64,000 nucleotides of DNA from Mytilus trossulus (GCF_036588685.1 NC_086375.1:43369270-43433269); one strand, 5' to 3'; numbered from the stretch's first letter, positions 1 through 15,000 are shown. Notes: a model not told the origin generated them from the letters alone. A program made the numbers and translations.

Positions 1-2475
1 AACATTTATAGCATGAATCTGTACTCAATGGCACTCGGCAATTTGGTTAGTAGTTGACGTTGCGGCCATCAACATGATTGGCAAATGACGTTGCATAATC
101 AAATTCTGTTGATGTTTCATTGATACACGTTGAACTGTTTATTGATGGCCAGCAACAAATCTTGTCTACTTGTATCGTTGTCGGAAGGACAGTAGGACGA
201 GTTTCTGAAGTCATACGGTATGGTTGCAGCACATTTATGTTTTCATGTTTGCAGTATTCTGAAGGGCTAATTCAGGTCTTTGTTTTTTTTATTTCTCAGA
301 CTTGGCAAAATGGAGATGCAACATTTAAAAAATAATTAAGTAAGGCAAAGGATTGAAAGAACTGTTTCACAAAGCAAAAAAAATGAAACAATCTTTCATG
401 GGACCAATATTTTGCTTTAAGAAATTTGTGTGACTTCAAAAATTCGGTATTTTTAAAAATCACAGGTAAGTCAGATTAATATTTTTTGTAAGGAGAAAGA
501 AGCATGATAAGCATGAAAAGTACTTGTAAGAGAATCAAAAAAGAAAAAAAATCAACAATATGAGTGTTGCTTATCTAAAGTCGTTCAGTATACGACATAA
601 GTTCATACATATCCGTGTATATCAAATCATGTTTTTTTTACGGTTGCAATTGAAGATAAATATCCTTTTGCTAGTTTTATCAGTTTAGCCTTCGTATACA
701 TGTATCTATGCAACTATATATATAATAAGCTATAAAACACATGTGAACACCTTAAAGCAGATAAGCTTTTTATGACAAATATGTGGACTTCAACTTTTCT
801 TGAATATTCATTTACACCCCACAGCACTTCAATATTGATTACTAGTACATGTATCATAGGTCCATTACTAGTTGAACCTTGGCAATGGACTTCTACATGT
901 ATAGATACACCCAAAAAGATTGACAGAACATCCCATTCTTTATATTTTATATCTAGTTGCATCGATAGCAAGGGTGGTACTTCTTATAGGGAAGACCACA
1001 GATATTTCATATCTATTTGCATCTATAGCAACAGTGGTACTACTAATAGAGAAAAAATATGACTGAACAAAGGGTTCTGAAGGATTTTAAAATTGAACTA
1101 CTAGTAATATTTTAGTAGGATGATAATAAGGACATTCTGTGTCACAGATTGACCATTTTGGTCATGTTGACTTATTTGTTGTTCTTACTTTGGTATGCAT
1201 TATTGCTGTTTACAGAGATGCAGTTTATCTCTATCTATAATAATATTCAAGAAAATAACCAAAAGCTGGAAATTTTTCTTAAAATTACAAATTCAGGGGC
1301 ATCAACCCAACAACAAGTTGCCTGATTGGTCTGAAAATTTCAGGGCAGATTAACCTAATGAACAATTTTATCCCCATCAGATTTGCTCTTGAAGCTTTGG
1401 TTTCAGAGATATAAGCCAACCAGATGCTCCGCAAGGCACAGCTTTATACGACTGCAGAGGTCGAACCCTGAACAGTTGGGGAAAGTATGGACACAAAATT
1501 CAACCTTAACTGCTTGATACAGCTCTGAATTTGGATTGTGATTTAATAGTTGACACAGCATAAGTTTCTGACACAGAATGAATGAAGTCAAAGGATCCTA
1601 AATTTTTGTGTGATTTTGAGCAATACACTATGCTGTTGAATATTGATCCCTTAAAAGTAGTTTGCAAAAATGCCTCCTCGTTTTAATACATCCTAAAATA
1701 TCAAAATATAAAATGACATACAGTCATGGTTAAAATTAATATTTATTTATAGAAACTTCTATTAAAACATGTCTGAATATAAATTTACAGCTAATCATCT
1801 CAAGACAATCATCATTTCTTTTAAATACATAATTTTCAAGCAGTGTGAGGGAGGTAATCAATATATATATAACAGTATTCTTTAAATGGAATTGGCTTAC
1901 CTCCCTTACACTGCTTTTAAATTGTCTAAATAGTTCTTTAACCAGAAAACCCCTTGTTGACGCTGCTGCTGACAACAACCACAACGTCTCTAGTGGACCA
2001 TTGACTTATAGGCAATTATACCCCACATCTTTTTGTATTATTAAGTAGTTTTAGTTTAGAGATAACAAACAGCAATTGGCATCTTTAAGTCAAGTTGCTA
2101 AAATGCTTTAAATAGCACCTCAATTACACAGATTTCTGAGTACCATTTATATGGTTTCACTGATTAATAACACAAGTTTAGTTCCACTTTTTTTGTTTTA
2201 TTGACACCTTTCTGCAGTATCTAGCATAGCAATCTATAATATCTCTGTTCATGCCTTATAACTTACTAGTGTTTACAGGAATATGTATGCAGAACCTATA
2301 TGTATTTATATTTCAAGAATATATATGTGTATATATGATAACAGCAATTTTCTACTTAATCACATTTGCTATATACATTGTATTGACTAAGAGATTCACT
2401 TAGATTTTTTTGTGCTGAAAACACATAACATTCCATTACATTCATCTACATGTCAGCTTATATACTTTCATTCAG
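1..2475. other. Non-coding stretch upstream of the 2476 exon, with repeat fragments
   Basis: I see no convincing gene here. Bases 1120-1420 are a fragment of interspersed family A, sharing the 'gaccattttggtcatgttga' word and the poly-unit context with copies at 11.3, 20.7 and 23.9 kb. Bases 1420-1690 look like a second dispersed repeat joined directly to it. A short inverted repeat sits at about 1840-1916, with arms of 19 bases and one mismatch around an AT-rich loop. The rest is AT-rich with no features I can support; introns of the gene ending at 2787 may lie here. Confidence 0.5.
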
Positions 2476-2787
2476 GAACAGCTGAAATGGGATTCAGATG
2501 AAATGGATAAGTTAAAAGTGAACTTAAAAGACATGGAGCATGTTGAAAGTCTACCAACCCTCACTGCCCTCAGCCAAACTACATCTACATGTATAACTGA
2601 AGATTCAAGTCAAAACAGTCAGATTTCAGATTCATCCCTAGTACAAATTGATAAGCTGTCTAACTTGAACATATTTTTACAACAGTCAGGTGTTAGTCCT
2701 GTCAAACACATGCAAGGTTCATTCTTATCTAGTGATAGAACACAAAGGAGATATTTACAAAAAGCCAATGATTGCCTTACATCTTAA
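2476..2787 (+). CDS. Probable last coding exon of an unrecognised gene (partial)
   Basis: An open frame of 103 codons ends in TAA at 2785-2787. It begins directly after a pyrimidine-containing acceptor (ttcattcag, 2467-2475) and stays open from the acceptor onward (first residues EQLKWDSDEM). The product is hydrophilic and Ser/Thr/Gln-rich, with no membrane segment or catalytic motif, and ends in a basic patch followed by NDCLTS. It reads like the tail of a larger scaffold-type protein. I do not recognise the family. The stop lies 124 bases from the HHAT stop on the other strand, so the two genes converge. It could be a chance open frame, but the acceptor, the length and the non-repetitive composition argue for a real exon. 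Upstream exons were not found in this window. Confidence 0.5.
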   Translation, partial: EQLKWDSDEMDKLKVNLKDMEHVESLPTLTALSQTTSTCITEDSSQNSQISDSSLVQIDKLSNLNIFLQQSGVSPVKHMQGSFLSSDRTQRRYLQKANDCLTS

Positions 2788-2911
2788 AAAAACTACATTA
2801 AGTATGAAAAAGTCATAAGAATCTCAAATTGTAATTCTTTGTTGGATAATTCATTATTTTCCTTTCCATCAAGTCTTTGTGTAGTGAGACTTGTGTAGTT
2901 ATTATTACAAA

Positions 2912-3015
2912 TCACTCTCTCTTCTTCTTCATCTTTTGCCTATCGTGTATGTCCATGCTTGACTGCATACAGCAATATACTACAACTATGACAATTGACC
3001 ATGATTTCAACCATC
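2912..3015 (-). CDS. HHAT: HHAT exon 10 (last coding exon)
   Basis: After acceptor atgtttcag it completes Gly506 and reads WLKSWSIVIVVVYCC, a last hydrophobic helix that starts with the conserved G-W. A charged tail (DRQKMKKKRE) and TGA at 2914-2912 follow. The basic C-terminus resembles an ER-retention-type lysine-rich tail. I found this exon by asking which downstream acceptor continues the phase with G-W; it is too short to be conspicuous otherwise. Confidence 0.85.
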
Positions 3016-6000
3016 CTGAAACATAGATACATCACAGATTATACAAAACAGTAAATGAAAAGTTGATAGAAAAGTTCATTTCCAGATGAACATACTATTG
3101 ACAAAAGCTTAGCAGATAGAAAAGTTCCTTTACAGATGAATGTTATATCTAAACAAGAATGTGTAGTAAGTACACAGATGCCCCATCCACACTATCATTT
3201 TCTATGTTCAATGGACTGTGAAAATGGGGGAAAATCTCTAATTTGGCATTAAAATTGGAAAGATCATATCATAGGGAACATGTTTAATAAGTTTCAATTT
3301 GATTGGACTTCAAGTTCATCAAAAACTACCTTGACTAAAAACTTTAACCTGAACTTTGCACTATCATTTTCTATGTTCATGTCAATCATGAAAATGGTAT
3401 AAAATATCTAATTGGCATTAGAATTAGAAAGATCATACCATAGGGAACTTGCTTACTAAGTTTTAAGTTGATTAAGCTTCATTAAAAACTACCTTGACCA
3501 AAAACTTTAACCTGAAGTGGGACAGACAGACGGACGGACGAACGCACAGATGAACAAACAGACGGACACACAGACCAGAAAAAATAATGCCCCTCTAATA
3601 TCGTAGGTTGTGCATAAAAAAACTGAACTTATTTGCAGTTTAATAATAAACCTAGTTTCTATGGTATGCAACACTACACAATTACTCTGTCTAAATCTGA
3701 AGCCATATTATCACGTCAATTCTTTCCAACCTTAACCGTGCAAATATTAAAAAAATACCTTGACAGGTTTATGGCATATAATAATTAACAAAAAATACAA
3801 TACAAATAGAATTATTGATTACAGCTTACTGAATGCTGCAGTAGAGCAAAAGGCTACATTGTAACAAAGAGAATGAAAAATTCATAAGGGTTCTGTTGAA
3901 CCCAGTGTATCGCCTACTTTTGCTGTTACTTGCAGACTCAACAAAAATGAGGGAAAAGTCAATAAAAATATTTTTCTTGATGCTATCTTTTGATTGTACC
4001 GTAAGAAGCTTCTGTCCAACTTTTGTAAAAATCCAGGATAGTTTATGAATAATAAATGTTTTAAAAACTTTAACTACAGACTGTATGTTATGTAAACTGG
4101 AAGAAAAACTAAGTCCATTTATAAGTAAAATACAGATAAACACGTACAAAATTTTAACAAAATTTCCATCTAGATACTAGCTTTTGGTCATGAACAAGCT
4201 TCTGTCCAAGTTTGGTACAAATCTAGGATAGTATAAGAAAGTTATTAAAATTAAAAAAAAACTTTAACCTCAGAGTGAATGTAATGTTTCCTGGAACAAT
4301 AACTAAGCCCATTTATAAGTAAAATACACAGGCGCAGATCCAGGCCTAGGGGGTGTACATATATGGAACTCCCTCTTTTATCCTGGGTTAGGAACCCCCA
4401 TCCCCCCCTTTTTGAAATGGCTGGATCTGCCCCTGATACGGAAAAAATAAAATTATTTTTTTACAAAATTTATTTCTGGATTCTATCTTATGATCATAAA
4501 TTAGCTTCAAACTAAGTTTGGTAGAAATCCAGAATAGTTTAGGAAAGTTATCAAAATTTCAAAAACTTTAACCACAGGGTGAATATTTGTGGCCACCGAC
4601 AAAATGTAGGATCTCATTGTGTAAACTCAATTCTTCTTATATCACCATTTAGTGAAGAGGACATGTTTTTGTCTCCCTGGAAGGTAATGGTTTTAAATGA
4701 ATGAACAAGTTTTTCAAATGTGTACCTTCATTGGGTGAGGGGTCAGAGGGGGATTGGATATTTATACTGGTTAATTAATTATCATTAAGCTTACCTTTTA
4801 CAATAAATTTCTGGAAATACATATATCCAATAATACTTCCTCCAAAAAAACAAAATGCAGTAAATACTGACATAACAAACAATGGTACTACTGCTAAACC
4901 TTGCATTCTTCTGTATATTCCAGGCATGGAATCTTTCTGAAATTAAAAGATAACAGATACTATCACATGTTAATACACTGGTGAATTTTACCTCAGAAAT
5001 GTTGAATGTTTTCAATCTGATTGAAATTAGAACACAATATTCACTCTACCTGTATTTGAATATTTATAATTCAAAGAAAGATTGTTTGTTTAATGCCACA
5101 ACTAGGGATTATGCCTCCATTCATTTGTTCGTTCTTTGGGCTGTATGTCCCACTTCAGGTTGAAGTTTTTGATCAAGGTAGTTTTTGATAAAGTTGAAGT
5201 CTAACTTGAAACATAGTACATGTACACATGTCCCTATGATATGATCTTTCTAATTTTAATGCCAAGTAAGAGTTTAGACCCCAATTTGAAGGTCCACTGA
5301 ACATAGAAAATGATGGTGTGTGTGGGGCATCTGTGTACTAGGGACACATTCTTGTTTTCAACTGTTTCAATCCCTTGGAAAATCCCTTAATACATTCCAC
5401 AACCTCTCCTCACACTTAATAAATGCTGATGCAAGAAAGAATAGTAGAAAAGTAATTTTAAATTATCTGTATTACCAATATTATTTCAACTGATAGGGCA
5501 GAGCTTAAGTTTTAATTTGCATAAGGATAGTCTATTTGAAGATATATGTGATAAGGATGATTGCCGTTATTATTATTACTGATTTCTAATCACCTATCAG
5601 TGTCACCAAACGAATTAACAATGACCATAACTGGACACTTCATTGATGAGTTTATCCCAAGACACCTACCTATCAGTAGATGGATTGGTCAATGATGAGC
5701 GAACAGTTTTAAGTCCGCCCAGTCAAGTGAAATAAATCAAGTAATATATACTTACAAATTTACATACAGGTGGCTGTCTGTCTATCCAATATCCCAATGA
5801 TTCCAGTGAGATACCAATAAAGTTAAATAATGTCCATAGAAATATATAGTATTCTATACCATGCCAAATATACACAAATATAAAACAGCCTAAAGAACAC
5901 AGTAACTTCTGTATAATATTTGCCCCTGAACCTCCTAATGGTAAATAAATATATCTAAAAAATAAAAAAAAACAGGATTGCAATTTATAAGTTTCAAAAG

Positions 6001-9000
6001 AATTTGTCACCTTGTTATGGTGCTTGTGAAGCTATTAAAATTATTTCTTTACAATTTATTTTCAAATTTTCTTGGTTTCTATTTAAAATATGTTCACTTA
6101 AAAAAATATCTAATGTTTCATTTCTTGAACTAGCTGTCAAACGGTAGCTCTTAGGTTCTAATTATATTTTTTGACAATGTGAAGCAAAAAATATCACAAG
6201 GTCCTACTTGCTTCAGATCTCATCTTGACCATAATGACAAATTCAAGAAAGGACCATAATACTGTAAAATTCTAGAAAGCTGTATGAATGTCAAATATTG
6301 TCTTATATTTTGATTTATGCATTTCTTTGAACTTATCTTGACTAAGTGATTTCATGGTAGCATGCTCACACTGGTTGCTGGAGGTTGAGTTTATGATCAG
6401 ACCTTTAATAGAAACAAATTCTTAACAATTGCTATTTGACTTTGCTTTTTCCCCTTCGCACCAACCTTTTCATAGTAAGTGCAAAGACTGGTAGACTTGC
6501 AGTCAGAACAATGAATGCATATAAGTTGACGTATTCTTTTACATATGGTCAACTTGTATCCCAGCACTTCAGAAAGTGCTTAGCATGTCCAGTACAGAGT
6601 AAAATATGTTCATACAAAATTTACATGTTAGTATCCTGAAAATGCATGCAAACTTTTTAATAGTTTGTATTACTGTAAATTCAGAAATTAATGTGTGCTT
6701 TTATTATTGCGATTTTGTTATTTTAGACTTAAATGCTGTTTTAATTTTTACGATTTTGAGAAATATTCTATTTACTTCATACAAAATATTTCAAAATGCA
6801 AGTTTAAATTATAGCGTTTACATCTCTGTCGCATTTTTCACAATAATAAAAACATCTCATTAATTTCTAAATTTACAGTAACTGTGATGATCCAAATGTA
6901 TAATTGAGAAATTTTCTGCTCTCAAAAGACATGTTAGGGTCTTTTATGGCTTACTTTACAGTATGGGTTTTGCTTATAATTGAAGGCTGTACAGTGACCT
7001 ATAATTGCTTACATCCCTGTCACTTGAACTTTGGTGCATGGATATTGTCTCATTATCAATCATACCACATCTTCTTATTTTTACACTGATGGCAAGGGAA
7101 TTAGCAAAAGAAATAGAGAACAACAATTTGATGCTTAGATATATTTGCATTACTAACCTTTTTATAAAACTATACATTCCTCTATCAAAGTACCTGAAAT
7201 ATTCATAAATTGGATTAATATGGAGGCAAAATTCTGAAGAAAAAAAAATGAGTACTTGGAAATTATTTATAAGACAATTTATATGTTATTCAGGTTTCAG
7301 ACAGGGTAAATAATGTGATATTCCATGAGCAAAAGGCAAAATTCATATCTTTGATACTACTAGCAATTTTTTTTTTAACTTGTCATTATTTAACAAGTTT
7401 GATTTTGACAAATTGTAAACAATTTCTAATCAATGGTTTAAAATGCCTTTTTTTGACTGTGCTATATCTCTTGAATTGTGTATTGTTGGGTTGGTGTCTC
7501 ACCTGTCCACCTCCCCTGTTGCAAATGCATAATATTTTGAAGTCAAAGTGCTTGTGAGTACTGAAGTGTAATATTTTTTGTTTCAACTATCATAGGTAGT
7601 GATAAACCTTGTAAGATATAGATATTATGTCCATATATAGGGTTTGATTGCATTTCATGCAAACTTTACCAAAAAAATAACAGAAGTGCATATTTTTGCT
7701 TCATTTGAAGTATGATAAAATTCGAAATGTGTCCAAAGTACACAGATGCCCCACTCGCACTATCATTTTCCATGTTCAATGGACCATGAAATAAGTTAAA
7801 AAAGAAATCTAATTTGGCATTTGAATTAGAAAGATCATACCATAAAGGGACATGTGTACTAAGTTTCAAGTTGATTGGACTTCAACTTCATCAAAAACTA
7901 CCTTGACCAAAAACTTTAACCTGAAACTTGCACTTTCATTTTCTATGTTCAGTGGACTGTGAAATTGGTGTCGAAAGTCTAATTTTGGCTTTAAAATTAA
8001 AAAGATCATATCATAAGCAACAAGTGTACTATTAGTTTCAAGTTGATTGGACTTCAGCTTCATCAAAATCTACCTTGACCAAAATCTTTTACCTGAAGTG
8101 GGACAGACGGACGAACGGATGCACAAACAGACTAATGAACAGATGGACGCACAGACCAAAAAACATAATACCCCTCAACTATCGTAGGTTGGGTAAAAAA
8201 ATCCTATTATAATGTATAAACTTACTTCCACATATCTGAGTATGTATATATATGACCTATACATTTAGGTCCAGCTGGTGGCTCAATGCCACAGGTCCTT
8301 GCCACTACTGATGGTATACCAAACATAACTGTATATTTAATCATAAAGAATTGACCTTGACAGTAACCAATACCAGATAATGTCCATAGATCCATGTCTT
8401 CAATAACAGATAGATTGTGCTGCAAGGCATTGAAGTAGAAGAAATGTAGAAAAAACTCATTGAAGAATGCCCAGAATATCATTCTCAGAGCAAAGAATGC
8501 TATAGATATCATCTGCTTTTCTTGTAATGGTTTCTGTGCAGATTCATTCATCTAAAAAATAAATTATGATTTTTGTAAATTTTGCATTCAAAAAATCTAA
8601 TTATGCTTGTTTTAAAATAAGACAGTTTCCCAATTCCAACTTCATGTCTGACGGAGAAGACTTTAAGATTTGAATAATACTTTGACTTGTACAACAGTGC
8701 AAGTTATAAAGAAATGTTTATACAAGTTTCTTTTTAAATTCCAAGTGTAAACTGTAGGAGTTATACTAAAAAAAACTTCTTTATACCAGTATGTTGGAAA
8801 AAAAACATACATGGAAGTGCTTGAAAACTCAATGTTTAGTGACTTTCAGTCTTGTATATATTATGGGTTTACAAAATACTGTTCAGTTACAAAATTAAAC
8901 ATAAACTAGTTTCATACCTTCTACCAGAAAAAAATAATGTTATTATTTTGAAAAATATTTTACATGGACTAAAAGGGAAGTTCTGCATTTAAACAGTTCA

Positions 9001-12000
9001 AAATATTTCCATAAAATGTGTCAGGGTAGATACAAGAGAGAGACAAGAAAAAAATAATATGTATCTGTATGTATAATTGCACCTGGGTCCTGGAACCTAA
9101 GTATATAACATATTTTTTATGTACATGTAAATCCTTAAATTATATTTTGTATTTTTTGTAAATTTACATAATGCGATTCAAATTACAATTATATACCTGC
9201 TTAGAAAATTCATCATAAGTAATAATTGGTCCACAGAAAAACAATGGGAAATAAAAGATGTAAACAAAGGCATCCACTAGAGAAAACTTCATTTTATCTG
9301 CCTGTGTGTCCTTTAACTCTTTATTAATTTCCATATACAGTTTATCTGTGTCAGTGTCTTGTTGGGGAGAACTGGTACCAGTGACATGCTCTACATGTTC
9401 CAGACAAAAACTGGTATAGCGAAGATGTGTCAGTGCTAATGTAAACATTAAAATGTAGTAGGATTTCCCATCAGAGTCTTCAGGATTCAATAACCTCTGA
9501 AAATTATAAATTGTTAAGCATAAGTATATATGAGGCTAAAACTGTAGTGGTTATGATTTCTCCCATAATTTAAAAAAATGGCATAGTTTTATATTATGGA
9601 GACCATACTGGTATTTTATAATATTTCATATAGATCTGGATCATTTTTTTTTTAAATTGTGCATGAATACATATATATATAATATATATATGTAATATGT
9701 ATTATATTTAATATGACTTTTATTTTCTTGAAAACAGTCTTGAAAACCTGTTGTTCAGTGTTTGTTTTTTGTTGCTGTGGTTCATATGTTTTTCTTGTTT
9801 CTTGTGTTTTTCTCTCTTTTTTTAATTTATATTAGACCATTTGTTTTCCTGTATGCATTGTTTTACACTAGTCATTTTGGGGACCTTTATAGATTGCTAT
9901 GACCCACAATGGTTTATTTTTACCAATTGTGATTTGGATGGAAAGCTGTCTCATTGGCACTCATACCGCATCTTCTTATTTCTAATCATAAATACAAACT
10001 TACCATCCATGATACAAATGGTTCAAAATTCAATGTTGATATCAAAGCAATGGAAAGTATCCACACTAAAACTTTTGACTTGAATAAGCTGATCAGATAC
10101 ATGACAATAGAATGAAAACAAAGCAGTAATAATGACTTCCAGCCTAGCAGGTTTGTCAATACTATCAGGGAATATATCAAACATGCTTGTCTTCTCTGAA
10201 TCTGCTCAAAATATAGAGAGAAACGTAGATTAAAATAATTGTAGACTAGATGAAAGTTTCAACATGTTAGAATCTTCTGATGAGGAGTTTGCAGAATTTT
10301 CACAAGGTTTTTTCTGCTACCATCTGAGGATTGAAAAAAAACCCATAAAGGTATTAAATACAAATGAAAGTGATCGAAAAAAAACCCCGATTATCATGAC
10401 ACCCTCCCTACACAATTTACAGGGGCGATAACTTTCAAACACATACATGTTAACTCTGTCACATTTATTGTGTATCTGTCACAAGTCAGGAGCCTGTAGT
10501 CAAGTGGTTGTTACTGGTTGCTGTCTGTTTTTATTCTAATGTTAAAATTAAATCAGACATTAAGGTTTTTTTTTTGTAATTTTTTACATTTTTTTATTAT
10601 ACGCCTCCTATATAACTTACTTCACCATACAGTTACTTGAAGCATTGAATCAATATTTTTCCACATTCATATTCCAGTATACAATGTGGATGCATTATTA
10701 TTCGTTGGATACCAATTATCGTGGATTTCGTGGGTACTGGTGAACCACAAAATCAAATGTTCAATAAATAACAAATTTTCTATAGGCTTGTTTACAGATT
10801 TCTGCAAAACCACAAAATTTAATATTCACGAACTTGCAAGTTTTCTTTAATCCAGGAAAATTGATACCCACAAAAATAAATGAATCCACAGTATATATTT
10901 TAACTCACCACAGAAAGATGATGTGCTGCTATCAAGTCCAATGATATGTAGGCAATATACCATGGAATAATTATCCAAAATAAGTTGTAGAAAAAATACC
11001 ATTCATAGTTTGACATATCCTAAAATAAACAAAAATTAAACTGCATACATTATAACACCACTTTCAACACTATTGTGCTATTTCATGGCAGTAATTTTTT
11101 AATGGTGTATGAAGTCAAAGTGGCAAGAGAGAACCAATAACCTTTGATTGGAAATCAGACAATCCTAGTTAATTAAGTGTGGAGTCAAGTGCATCTGTTT
11201 CTTTGCTTTTTGTGAGTTTTTTTTTTGCAGTGCATGTACTATTTTTTTTGTCATGGATGGATACCAAACATTCTTTAGGTTTTTTTATGACATAATCCCT
11301 TAATAAAAAGGAATATAACTAGAGGCTCTAAAGAGCCTGTGTCGCTCACCTTGGTATATGTGAATTAAACAAAGGAAGCAGACAGTTCATGACAAAATTG
11401 TGTTTAGGTGATTGTGATGCGTTTGTACATCTTACTTTACTGAACATTCTTGCTGCTTACAATTATCTCTATCTATAATGAACTTGTCCGTGTAGTTTCA
11501 GTGGAAAATGGTAGTAAAAATTTACAAATTTTATGAAAATTGTTAAAAATTGATTATATAGGACAATAACTTCTTAGGGAGTCAATTGACCATTTTGGTC
11601 ATTTGACTTATTTTTGGGTCTTAAATTGCTGTACATTATTGCTGTTTACAGTTTATCTCCATCTATAATAATATTCAAGATAATAACCAAAAACAGTAAA
11701 ATTTTCCTAAAAATTACCAATTTAGGGGCAGCAACCCAACAATGAGTTGTCTGATTCTTCTGAAAATTTCAGGGCAGATAGATCTTGACCTGATAAACAA
11801 TTTAACCTGTCAGATTTGCTCTAAATGCTTTGGTTTTTTAGTTATAAGCCAAAAACTGCATTTTACCCCTATGTTCTATTTTTAGCCATGGCAGCCATCT
11901 TGGTTGGTTGGCTGGGTCAAAAAACACAAATTTTAAACAAGATACATCAATGATGATTGTGGCCAAGTTTGGTTTAATTTGGCCCAGTAGTTTCAGAGGA

Positions 12001-15000
12001 GAAGATTTTTGTAAAAGTTAACGCTGGACGACAGACGACGGACGCCAAGTGATCAGAAAAGCTCACTAGGCCCTTCGGGCCCGGCAAGCTATATATATGT
12101 ATAATGTTTAATTAGATATTATTTGTTTATCCATCTGTCTAACTTGCTCTTTATGCATGTGAAACTTCAAAATATGTAACAACATTCTGTATTATGGTTT
12201 CATAGCATCTTTTGGTTTCTTTCTATAAGATAAAATATTTTATTCCATATTGGTATTATTTTAGTAGGTTTCTCTATATAAATGGGATTTTGAATAAAAA
12301 AGCATATTCACCTTGTGAAAAGTGTTATTCACTGCGCTAAACGTCAAACGCTTTTATGTGCAATGTTATGGTAAAAATGTTCATGTAAAATTCGTTTTGG
12401 TAAGTATTTGTCATTAAATACAATTTCTTCTCTCGGAATAAGGAATAAAACAATTACTGTCTTTTGTTTCAGTAAATATGTGGTTTAATTGACTTTTGAA
12501 AAACTGATATTCACTTCGGCCCTTGGCCTCTATGAATATCAGTTTTTCAAAAGTCAATAAAACCACATATTTACCTCATCAAAAGACAGTTATTGTATAA
12601 AATTCTCTTTTTCAAAGCAGTAGGTTATAGCTAACAACAAACCTTCTCCCTGTCAATAAATGACCACCCAGGATCAAAATCATATACATTTAGGAGACCA
12701 TCATACTCTGCAATGAAAATTAGTAAGATTTTAGAAAATGACCAATATTGAGCCAGTAAATACATTGTATATGCCATTAAAACATGATTTCATCAATTAA
12801 AAATATATGTGAAACTTCTGATACCTGAGGCTAATAGTAATGCAAAATTCATGTAATGCATGCAAAAAAAAATTTCAATAAATTTCGTCATTTGTTCGTG
12901 TTAAATTACTGTGATTTCAAAACTTTTTTGTGATGTTTTACAATTTAAACAACAATTTTTAGGCATCAGATTTGCATTACCACATTAAAAATCCATGCAA
13001 AGCTTGAAAGTCAGAAATTCCCCTTTGTTCTTACAAATACTGTGGATTAACTTTTATTTGTTGGATACCAATTTTTGTGGATTTTGTGGGTTCAGGTGAA
13101 CCCCAAAATTAAATGTTCAGTTTCAAATAGGTTAGTATGCAGAATTCAGCATAACCACAAAACTCAATATCAAAAAACTTGTAAGTTTTCGCTAATCCAT
13201 GAAATTTGGTACCGGCTAAAATAAATGAATTTTAGTCATGTTGGCCATTTTGTTTGGAAGGCGGGGTCATCAGACACATTTTATAAACAATATACCACAA
13301 TGATAATTGTGGCCAAGTTTGTTTAAATTTGGCCTTGTAGTTTCAGAGAAGAAGATTTGTGTACAAGTTACAAAAAATAACGAAAAGTTGTTTGCAAAAT
13401 TTCCTTAAAATAACCTATTCAGGGGCAGCAACCCAACAACAGGTTGTCCGATTCGTCTGAAAATTTTAGGGCAGATAGATCTTGACCTGATCAACAATTT
13501 TACCCTATGTCATATTTGCTCTAAATGTTTTGGTTTCAAAGACATAAGCCAAAATATACATTTTATCCCTATGTTCTATTTTTAGCCATGGCGGCCATCT
13601 TTGTTGGATGGCCAGGTCACCGGACACATTTTTTAAACTAGATACCCTAAGGATGATTGTGGCCAAGTTTGGTTAAATTTGGCCCAGTAGTTTCAGAGGA
13701 GAAGATTTTTGTAAAAGTTTACGGACGACGGAGGCCAAGTGATGAGAAAAGCTCACTTGACCTTTCAGGTCAGTTGAGCTAAAATTGACTTCCCTCCTCC
13801 TTTATTCGAACTTGGTACCGGCAGTTTACACGGCAAATGTTTCCTTTTCTGAAACATATCTTCTTCTTACTGCTGCTGCATGTAAAAAGTAGATATGTTA
13901 AATACCAAATTAATGTATGTAGTAGTTGGTAACGTCAAATAATTGTCAAAAAACGCAAAAATTGAAGGATGAAATGCATAAAACAGTTCATAATAATTCC
14001 TAATTATATATAATAAAGCCCATATGCATGGTGGGAACAAATCACGGTATCATCAATATATGTGACTAAAACATTATCAGCAAAAGTTTCTATTCTGTTC
14101 TCTTTTCGCATATCTTTATTTTTTTTTTAAAATACTAAGCAATGCAATACATTTTATTCTCTCTCTGTTCATTGACTGTCTAATGCATTGTAAGTCATTT
14201 CTCTCCAGATGCTCACTCATCTTCATGGTGAAATATCTCCGAACATATGATATTTTTTAAGCCAAAAATAAGAATAAATATATATAAATCATTATTATTT
14301 ATGATAGATATGTGTACAGGTAAATTGGCGCAAATGAGTTCCTAATATTGGCGCAATTGATACATTTGTAAAAAAAAATTTTGGCGCAAATGATACCCCT
14401 TAAAAACAGTAATTGGTGCAAAAGGAGTGCTGCCGTATATAAATGCTTGAAAATGACACTGGTATGATTTTAAGCATCTCTTCTTTATTCGCACCGAAAG
14501 ACAAGTTTTAGTTTGAACATGTTGAATAGAAAAGAAATGCATTCAGGTATGTTAACTGCATCATATATAAGCCATTTTATTTCATCCTTTTATCATTGAC
14601 CAGTATTATAATATTCAGTTCCTAAATAAATTTCATAGTATACAGGCAAAGAAATTCCAATGGCTAAACACTGAAATAAAAGAACATAGAAATACACTTT
14701 TAATTTTAGTCAATGCAAAATATAATTTTTGGAACAATGAAAACATTAATAATCTTATTAAAAAGAAAAAAAAAAGATATCAATAAGACATGACATGTAA
14801 GATGGTCTGCAGGTCATATACATGTATATTTATTGATTTTGGTCATACTTTACTGTCATACTTTTTTAAAAGACTTTCCGATTTCTTTAGAAATTTTTGC
14901 TTTGGAATTGTTCTTGTTAAGGGTTAAACGTTACATTTCTAATTGATTCTGGTTGAAAGTCTTTATACCGGTATATATTTGTTTATTATATGGCAACCTG

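Noticed and set aside
120..335. 71-codon plus-strand frame near the left edge
   Set aside because: No recognisable domain; an acceptor-like tttctcag lies inside it, but the following 11 codons and stop are too little to support an exon.
3826..4149. 107-codon minus-strand open frame
   Set aside because: Made of interspersed family C; the real HHAT last exon is at 2912-3015.
14342..14542. 66-codon minus-strand frame in HHAT intron 1
   Set aside because: It runs through degenerate 'ttggcgcaa' units and has no similarity or splice support.
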